Shown piece after piece: positions 58,199 through 64,000 of a stretch of DNA of 64,000 bases. The stretch is taken from contig NC_084707.1 in assembly GCF_033807575.1 (NCBI RefSeq), forward strand, positions 12,324,550-12,388,549, in the 5' to 3' direction. This stretch comes from Cydia pomonella (Eukaryota > Arthropoda > Insecta > Lepidoptera > Tortricidae). Under the pieces are notes generated by a model. The model was not told where the DNA came from, ran no database searches, and saw only the letters and a list, made by a program, of their open reading frames with translations. A program made the position numbers and the translations under genes. Within the stretch, counting starts at the first letter, position 1. The number at the start of each line of letters is the position of its first letter.

Positions 58199-58597
58199 TA
58201 TCCGCAATTCGGACCGTATCTTACAAAGTTTTTTTTGACAAAAAAGTTGTCGATTGAAATGTCAATTGATGTTCGTTATTTAATTATTTCCGTTTTATTT
58301 TATTGCGGTGATTAAACTTAATTGTTAGAATACCTTAAGAAAACATGAGTGAAATAGTGATGAAGACGGATTACATTTTTGCAGGTTGTTTTTTTACCTT
58401 CCAAATATGTTCTCACTGCTGTTGTGAAGTTTTGTGTTCTACATAACATCAAAATTATTTACATCTCGTGCGCTTTTCTCTCTGCTCGAGTCCCTTACTA
58501 CGCTCAAGATTCAAAATTACTGAATCTTTCGCTTACGGGACTCAAAACAAGCACTCGAAAAAATATCAAACTTTTCTCTCTTGTTGTACAAATAAAT
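58199..58597. mobile_element. inverted second copy of the 57-kb element core
   Basis: ATCCGCAATTCGGACCGTAT, GTCGATTGAAATGTCAATTG, AAAACATGAGTGAAATAGTG, ATCTCGTGCGC, GGGACTCAAAACAAGCACTC and CTCTCTTGTTGTAC are the reverse complement of 57274-57706, with scattered differences. The long terminal arms are missing. The 117-codon frame over it (58379-58732) is a translation of the repeat and not a gene. Confidence 0.75.
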
Positions 58598-59099
58598 ATG
58601 GTTTATCTGGGACTTACTACCAACATTCGCAATATAAATGTGACGAACGCACTGACTGGTAATTTTTTAATACATACATTTACAAAGGAACTTATGCATT
58701 TTCTGAAATTGCATTATGGTAGATTTTTCTAGGGTTTTATAGACTACTAAATGTATTCAAAATGTGTAACTTCTGTGTCTGAAGTACCTTAGATTATAGA
58801 TGATCGTTGAACTATAAGTGATCAGTGGCAAAATTAAGAAACTTTGAAACTACAAGTTCAAACAAAATTAAATTAAGAATATATCTTTGTTTCATTCTGT
58901 CACTGGAAATTCAAACTAATAGCTATATCCATAACAACGTAAGAGGGGGGTTGAAAAATGCCCTGAATGGCTCCGAGAAAAGAGGGTATACTACACTTGG
59001 CGGGGGCACTATTTTTTTATGATATCAATATCATTATATATCAACATTTGCTGCGATCCTAAAGTATGCCTATAAAAGTTTGTTCCGGCACACATTACT
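58598..59099. other. no gene seen
   Basis: AT-rich. Confidence 0.5.
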
Positions 59100-59414
59100 A
59101 GTATCTTGTACTATTTTACTGTATCACGCAGCACTAGCAGCAGTTGCGTATCGCTTAGTTTTTTCTCAAGTAGTAGTATAAAGCAGGTGAAGTACGAGCG
59201 TTGGAGACGATTAACGCTCGCTGCGACACATAACTCACACCGCGCGACACGACACCGCTATCGCTCCACTGCCGCTACCGTCCAACTGAAAGCGCCACTT
59301 TTAGCCACCGCCCACCTCCAATGACTGCCAGCCATTTTCCATTCCTGATTGTCGCATTGTTGTTTGTAATTCAAATTTAGAAATTTACATAGTTTATTGC
59401 AGTTTAAGAACACA
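59100..59414 (+). promoter_or_regulatory. possible promoter region
   Basis: 59170-59330 is markedly GC- and CpG-richer than its surroundings (GCGCGACACGACACCGC, GCCACCGCCCACCTCC). An arthropod initiator-like TCAGTT follows at 59416, with no clear TATA box. Weak evidence. Confidence 0.2.
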
Positions 59415-59500
59415 ATCAGTTAAAACGATGAACGCTAACGTGTGTGCCGTGAGTTATCGGTATTTTATGCGCATTTGGGATTCAGAACAAGATTCTACTC
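59415..59500 (+). CDS. candidate first exon with splice donor
   Basis: After the initiator-like TCAGTT an ATG at 59428 (context AAACGATGA) opens MNANVCAVSYRYFMRIWDSE and reaches ATTCTACTC followed by GTAAGT, a good splice donor at 59501. An alternative donor (GCC followed by GTGAGT) lies at about 59449. The peptide is unrecognised. This is the most gene-like start in the right half of the window, but it rests only on local signals. Confidence 0.2.
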
Positions 59501-59599
59501 GTAAGTACTAGTTAATTTTTGACTCTATATTACTACCTGCTACATTCTAAATATTGAATAGGTAGCATAAAGGGCCTTTTTCTTACATTATGATCATCA

Positions 59600-59700
59600 T
59601 CTGCATCAGTTGGCCTCGATTTTGCGGAGTTGGAGGTGGCCGCGCTGGACCGTGGAAAATGAAAATCCTTTCTGAGAGCCCTATGTCCTGAATGTATGAC
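59600..59700 (+). mobile_element. decayed LINE polyprotein C-terminus
   Basis: TTT GCG GAG TTG GAG GTG GCC is followed by codons for ALDRGKW, and AGAGCCCTATGTCCTG resembles the EAYVQQW close of another lepidopteran LINE class. A stop or frameshift follows GGAAAA. Short and degenerate. Confidence 0.4.
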
Positions 59701-60158
59701 CTGAAAATCACTGACCTGGAGAGTAGTTATTTTATTAGGGAAATGAAGAATAAGATCGTATCACTGGGTGAATAATACCTCGACGCACCTGACTTAACTT
59801 TCCAATGGCTAATTAGACCACAAAAAGGAGAAAAGTTGAAAATCATAGAGTATACGTGTCGCAATATAACATAATATCTGATCGTGAATCACATTTCTGA
59901 TCATATTTTTTTTAATACCCAGTTTTTTAAGTCATTTTCTCAATGAAAAAACATAACGTGTACCTCCAACGGGTATTTTAAATACGTCCACAAATAAAAA
60001 TAAAATAAACGAGGCGTTAGGTTTTAATGGTAAGAAAACGTTTTTTTGTACTTGTTTTGGGCGGTAATGTATCGCATACATATACCTAGGTATTAACCCA
60101 CTTGTGACAATTCTAACGTCACCTCAGTAAGTGCGACGTTTTGAATACGAACAAAAAC
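59701..60158. other. no gene seen
   Basis: CACTTGTGACAATTCTAACG at 60100 echoes 29213. Confidence 0.45.
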
Positions 60159-60335
60159 TAATAAATAAATATTATAGGGACATTCTTACACAAATTGACT
60201 AAGTCCCACGGTAAGCTCCAGAAGGCTTGTGTTGTGAGTACTCAGACAACGATATACATAATATAAAAATATTTAAATATATAGAAAACATCCATGACTC
60301 AGGAACAAATATCTGCCATACAAATAAATGCCCTC
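60159..60335 (-). mobile_element. tRNA-derived SINE lacking its head
   Basis: On minus: GTCATGGATGTTTTC, GTTGTCTGAGTACTC, GTGGGACTTAGTCAATTTGT and AATATTTATTTATT. Same family as 16780-17032 but truncated before the tRNA-like part. Confidence 0.75.
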
Positions 60336-60403
60336 AAACAAAGCAGTGATACATTGCTTCCCTAATTATTTTATAAATACGCTTAAAATATCGAGGGCTT
60401 CAG

Positions 60404-60840
60404 GCCAAAGGGGCGTATACGCAAAAATGCCATTTTTCGTTTTTAACGGCATCGTATTCGTCTTGTAACAATACGTAAGCACAATTTTTTTCATAATTTT
60501 ATCATAACAATTAGTTAAGTAAATAATTAAAAAATCATTTGGCGTATAACAGACAGTCATAATTTTATGTCGTTCCAAAAAGCCGTACTGAAGGCGTATA
60601 AGTGATATTTTCACTCAGTCCCCGATATCCATCGGAGTATAAAGGCGTACGTACATACTTCTCTCATGTGACAATGCGAACCACCAAATAGTGTCACGCT
60701 ATATAGGCGTACATACATACGACCATAAACTTTTACCAACTATCCTCAAAGTTCGTCGCGGCAAAGAGGCGTATGAACATACAACCGTACAAAAATTACG
60801 TTGGCCTTCAAATAATGCCGGGCCAAAGGGGCGCGGAGAC
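60404..60840. repeat. degenerate ~50-63-bp GGCGTA tandem block
   Basis: GGCGTA recurs at about 60412, 60541, 60593, 60643, 60705 and 60768, the later ones continuing as GTACATAC-type sequence at spacings of 50-63. GGCCAAAGGGGCG bounds the block on both sides (about 60402 and 60823). It lies just 3' of the minus-strand LINE and may be its diverged 3' untranslated repeat. Confidence 0.4.
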
Positions 60841-60864
60841 AGCGTCCTTGATTGCCGCATATTG

Positions 60865-61650
60865 CTATCCCTTTCTGTCAAGCGGGTGCGAATAATAACA
60901 ATAAAGTGGAGCGCTCTGATGCTGATGGCTCTGCCCTGGGCATTCAAGAATGACGTGGGCGGCTGTCTCCTCTGCCTCCAAGTACTCTCTGCAGAGGGGG
61001 CTATCTGTAACACGTAGTGTTAGTAGGTGTTTGTTTAGTGGGGCGTGGCCGGTTATGGCCCCAGTCACAAGCCGGACCTGTGGCCTCTTCAGCTGTCTCA
61101 GCCTCCTCGACAAACCGGGGTCGATTGTCGGGAGGGCTTCCTTCGCCTGCCTGCACGTGCCTAGGTTAGACCAGTACGGTTGGTGTTTTACCTTGGTGTT
61201 GTGTCGCAGCATGTTCCGGAGCCAGGCATAAGGCAGAGGTATAATTGGCTCCGGTCCTGCCACCCTCAGTTCCGAACATCCTCTCGCCAATATGTCGGCA
61301 TCGTTCCCTCGCGAGTTGCTGTGTCCCTTGATCCACTGCAGAGTTAAGCTGGTGGTGGTGCTTACCTCTGACAGAGCTTTGTGGCATTTGTAGATTAGCC
61401 CTGAGGTCAAAGTATAACTTTGCAGAGCTTGTAGTACTGACCAACTATCAGAGAGTATGCGGATGGAGTAGTCCAATATTTTCCTTCAGGCGATTGCGTG
61501 TGCTGCCATTATGATGCCAATTCTGCCTGGAAGACTGTGTTGTGGGCACCTAGTCAAGTCCTAGTGGTGTTGAGATATGTATGTTTAGGTCCTCTGAGAA
61601 TACTCCAGCGCCAGTGCCTGACCTTGTCTTTGATCCATCCGTGAAAATTC
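60865..61650 (-). pseudogene. LINE RNase H and C-terminal domain, broken
   Basis: The first RNase H strand (FTDGSKTRSGTGAGVF, complement of about 61648-61600) is in one frame. After a stop and shift, the continuing frame from 61476 gives IRILSDSWSVLQAL (second carboxylate) and LQWIKGHSNSRGNDADILAR (the conserved His and last Asp). A C-terminal CREYLEAEETAAHVILECP resembles the Cys/His motif of such LINEs, with one cysteine replaced by Tyr. It degraded the RNA strand of the element's hybrid in the active ancestor. Confidence 0.85.
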
Positions 61651-62106
61651 TCAGCTCTCATGGGTTGAGTCCTTCACGAGGTTCTTCGTGTAACTGTATC
61701 TTAATTTCTTGTCGAAGACGATTTGTCTGGGTATCCTGTCAGTCACCGCTTCTATTAGCGGTTCCTTACCTATCGCCTCGTAGAGGATCTCGGTGTGTGG
61801 TACCCTAGGTGGTCTCCAGAGATTAGATTTTTTGAGACGTACCGCCGTAGCTAGCGCTTCCTGTTGTATAAAGAGGTGGAGCGGCGGCAGGCTCAGTAAG
61901 GCTTCCAGGGCCGCGGTTGGTATTGTCCTCATGCAGCCCGTGGTCGCCATACAGGCCAACCTCTGGATTCGTTGTAGTTCAGCTTCAACTATGGATAGTG
62001 TGGTGCGTGGCCACCAAACTATCGCACTGTAGCTTATTATTGGTCGCATGGCTGCCTGGTAAAGCCATAGAGTTATCTTTGGGGTTAGCCCCCAGGTTCT
62101 ACCCAC
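61651..62106 (-). pseudogene. LINE linker between RT and RNase H, broken
   Basis: It encodes WGLTPKITLWLYQAAMRPII, WWPRTTLSIVEAELQRIQRL and ATTGCMRTIPTAALEALLSL, a stretch that in I/LOA/R1-type LINEs follows the RT thumb (K..WLY...RP...Y...VW, QR..L....G..RT.P..AL). The frame is lost at both ends by single-base shifts: between RRIVG and the preceding stop-bearing segment, and after THES just before the RNase H start. Confidence 0.8.
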
Positions 62107-62230
62107 TATCCTACGACATTGCCAGATTACGACTGTGGCTTTGTCAATTTTGCCGTTTAGGTGATTGCTCTAATTTAATTTGCTGTCAAGTATTACCCCT
62201 AAATACTTTACTTCCGCAGATAGTTGGAGT

Positions 62231-63164
62231 TCAGTGTTTGTTGGTGAACATAACCAGCTCAGTTTTGTTGGGATTGTCTGAGAGTTCGTTGTTAAAACAC
62301 CAGCGTTCCACGATGGCTAGTGCAGAGCGGGTAACATCGCATACCGTACCTGCATGATTGCCGCTCGTCAGTATCACTATGTCGTCAGCATAGCCGATTG
62401 TGTAATAGTGATTATTGTTTAGTGTGGTGATCAGGTCATTCACCACAAGGTTCCATAGTAGTGGCGATAGGACTCCTCTTTGGGGGCATCTTTTTGCCAT
62501 TAATGCCTGCTGTGTTTCGCCCGTCCCGAGTTTGAGGGTTCGTTGGCTCAACATGTTGTTTATCCATTCTGTCATAACTGCATTCGCGCCATGTCTTACC
62601 AGTGCTGCTGTAATGCTACTGAACCTGGTCCTGTCGAAAGCCCTTTCTATATCTATGAAGGTTCCTAAGCACATGGATCTGTTTTTGACCGCCACCTCAA
62701 TTTTACTTACTACTGCGTGAAGTGCCGATTCTGTAGATTTGTCAGGGCTGTAGGCATATTGGTTTGGATGCAAGGGCACATGAATTTGCACCCTCTCTCT
62801 AAGGTACCTGTCACACAACCTCTCTAATGTTTTCAACATGAAAGAGGTCAGGCTGATGGGCCTGAAGGATTTGGGGTCCGAGTAGTCGTTTTTTACCTGG
62901 TTTCGGTATGAAGATAACCTTGACCTCCCTCCATTGCTTCGGCACGTACCGGTGAGCCAGACAGGCGCGCAGAACGATGGTCAGCTTCAGAGTGAGATGC
63001 TTCCCGCCCCATTTAAGAAGCGCAGGGAAGATCCCATCCATTCCTGGAGATTTGAAGGAGTCAAAGCTGTTTAAGGTCCACTGCGTGCGCTGCGGGCTGA
63101 TTACCTCATATGTCTGTAGCCACTCGTCCTCCGTCGGGGTGGTAGTAATTCTTAAGTGTAACAT
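62231..63164 (-). pseudogene. LINE reverse transcriptase domain, broken
   Basis: The N-terminal part has FKSPGMDGIFPALLKWGG and VPKQWREVKVIFIPKPGK. A one-base expansion of an A run (plus-strand T run at 62889-62894) shifts the frame inside the segment that normally reads into the PISLTSF motif, and the frame resumes near 62839 with MLKTLERLCDRYL. Motif A is FIDIERAFD, motif B CPQRGVLSPLLWNLVVNDL (the usual second glycine of CPQGG is Arg), motif C GYADDIVIL with both catalytic aspartates kept. The thumb side has WCFNNELSDNPNKTELVMF, then another shift at about 62232. Reverse transcription of element RNA was its ancestral role; the copy is inactive. Confidence 0.9.
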
Positions 63165-63180
63165 TCCTCTGTTATAATTT

Positions 63181-63756
63181 GATGGAGTCGTAAATGAGTT
63201 AAGTTGTTAGCTAAACTACTTTTAAGTTTATTAGTACAGAAGATTTAATATTGTTTCTTTTTATGAAATGACGATAAATGATGTCGTATTTATTTGTTTA
63301 GAAGTTTTGATTAATATTTTATTGTTTAAGATAGTTATAATTTTGTTACCAGTGGTACCATTAAAGAAGGAGTAATGTTTATTGTCTGAATACAAGTTTT
63401 GATACGTTTTAACTTTAACCTTTTGTTTTAGTTAACGCACTCCAAATTTAATCGTTTGATTGTTTCTTGACTGCTTTTTTAGTAAAGCTGTCATTGTGTT
63501 GTCTTAGCAATTTCCATGCATCCTTTACTACCAATTTCAATTTTATTCTTTTCTATTAAATCGTTTTGTACTACTCGACTTTTGAGCGACTACCATTTAC
63601 CTACTATCACAAATAGTAAAAATGATCTTATTGGAATTCAGTTAAGTCAGTTTTCTTAAGTAAGCCCACACGTCTTAACTCTAGCTCCCAGCGAAGTGCT
63701 AAACGACTGCTATTATAGGCAAAAATCAGAATAAGCGGCGTGATTGTCTTTTGAAA
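63181..63756. other. AT-rich DNA, no gene seen
   Basis: Nothing recognised between the LINE truncation point and the edge SINE. Confidence 0.5.
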
Positions 63757-64000
63757 CACTTCTTCTTATCGTGTGGGTTGTAAGATTGATGTACCTTAAA
63801 AACCCTGGTGTTAGAGTTATTGAGTCGCCAAAGGCCTCTGACATGGCTCTCATGACGAGCACCACCGGATAGATAGCAGCCGGGACCAACGACTTTACAC
63901 CGTGCCTTCCGAAGCACAGAATCATCTTACTTTTCGGGCAATCAGGTGATTCAGCCTGCAATGTCCTAGCCAAACCGGGAATAGTCTCACAAAGTCACAA
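63757..64000 (-). mobile_element. SINE-like repeat running off the window edge
   Basis: On minus: GACATTGCAGGCTGAATCAC, AAGTAAGATGATTCTGTGC, TTCGGAAGGCACGGTGTAAA, ATGTCAGAGGCCTTTGGCG, ACTCTAACACCAGGG and CCACACGATAAGAAGAAG at the 3' end. From memory this is the body of a common lepidopteran tRNA-headed SINE whose head would lie just beyond 64000. The 86-codon frame over it is not a gene. Confidence 0.7.

Larger units (their letters stand above)
60865..63180 (-). mobile_element. LINE with RT and RNase H, truncated and frameshifted
   Basis: In minus-strand order: RT fingers (about 63164-62890), RT palm/thumb (62839-62231), a linker (62106-61651) and RNase H plus C-terminal region (61650-60865). 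Presence of RNase H fits the I/LOA/R1 group and argues against RTE. The 5' part (ORF1, endonuclease) is missing: upstream of about 63180 a stop appears and the DNA turns AT-rich. At least four frameshifts and a TAG (complement of 62170-62172) rule out function. It is GC-richer than its surroundings, as expected for a transposed coding sequence. Confidence 0.9.

Noticed and set aside
58379..58732. 117-codon frame, plus
   Set aside because: Lies over the inverted repeat core that recurs at 57274-57706; a translation of repeat DNA.
63713..63973. 86-codon frame, minus
   Set aside because: Coincides with the SINE-like repeat at the window edge.
1..64000. CRISPR arrays, prophage, operons, toxin-antitoxin or defence islands
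   Set aside because: The DNA is eukaryotic; no regularly spaced short repeats with unique spacers and no bacterial-type genes.

Overview
The window looks like an AT-rich, repeat-dense stretch of a moth or butterfly (Lepidoptera) nuclear genome. I base this on the set of interspersed repeats: tRNA-headed SINEs, 3' ends of several non-LTR retrotransposon (LINE) families that finish in short simple-repeat tails, foldback MITEs with a CGGCCCGATT end, and the abundant dispersed repeat that runs from GGCCAAGTGCGAGTC to GGAACCCTA. There is nothing prokaryotic (no operons, no Shine-Dalgarno-led reading frames) and no intact host protein gene that I recognise. The window is best read as intergenic DNA or the inside of a very large intron.

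Layout. 0-10 kb: foldback elements (33-156, 872-1160, 5695-6250, 6276-6430, 6790-6962), a decayed LINE 3' end with a small insertion (1985-2345), more LINE tails and a tRNA-derived SINE (8494-8730). 10-20 kb: a repeat carrying a 5S rRNA-derived segment (10185-10514), a 1.3-kb dispersed element with an internal 287-bp tandem array (13175-14513), an RTE-type LINE C-terminus (15345-15692), an inverted pair of SINE copies (16396-17032) and an opposite-strand copy of the 1.3-kb element (19014-19732). 20-36 kb: small palindromic elements, a GC-rich block with a candidate exon (23939-24160, minus), a second 5S-containing repeat lying inside a 21-bp perfect inverted repeat (27701-28322), a TATAAC-rich element (31997-32470) and SINE/LINE fragments. 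36.7-39.2 kb: a hAT-like element with CAG...CTG ends, an 8-bp target duplication and two nested palindromic insertions. 39-57 kb: mostly featureless AT-rich DNA with a few MITEs and a SINE with a 19-bp target duplication (52763-53098). 57-64 kb: a 739-bp element with about 140-bp inverted ends whose core recurs in inverted orientation, a possible promoter and first exon (59100-59500), a truncated and frameshifted LINE with reverse transcriptase and RNase H (60865-63180, minus) and an edge-truncated SINE (63757-64000).

How the parts relate. The only clear protein-coding homology is retrotransposon-derived and every such copy is broken. The SINEs depend on LINE machinery, and their 3' halves match LINE-type tails. 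The palindromic elements are non-autonomous DNA transposons with no transposase here. Four weak host-exon candidates (23939-24160 minus, 40632-40828 plus, 56963-57092 plus, 59415-59500 plus) are reported at low confidence. Family names rest on recalled sequence patterns and internal comparison within this window; no database search was possible.
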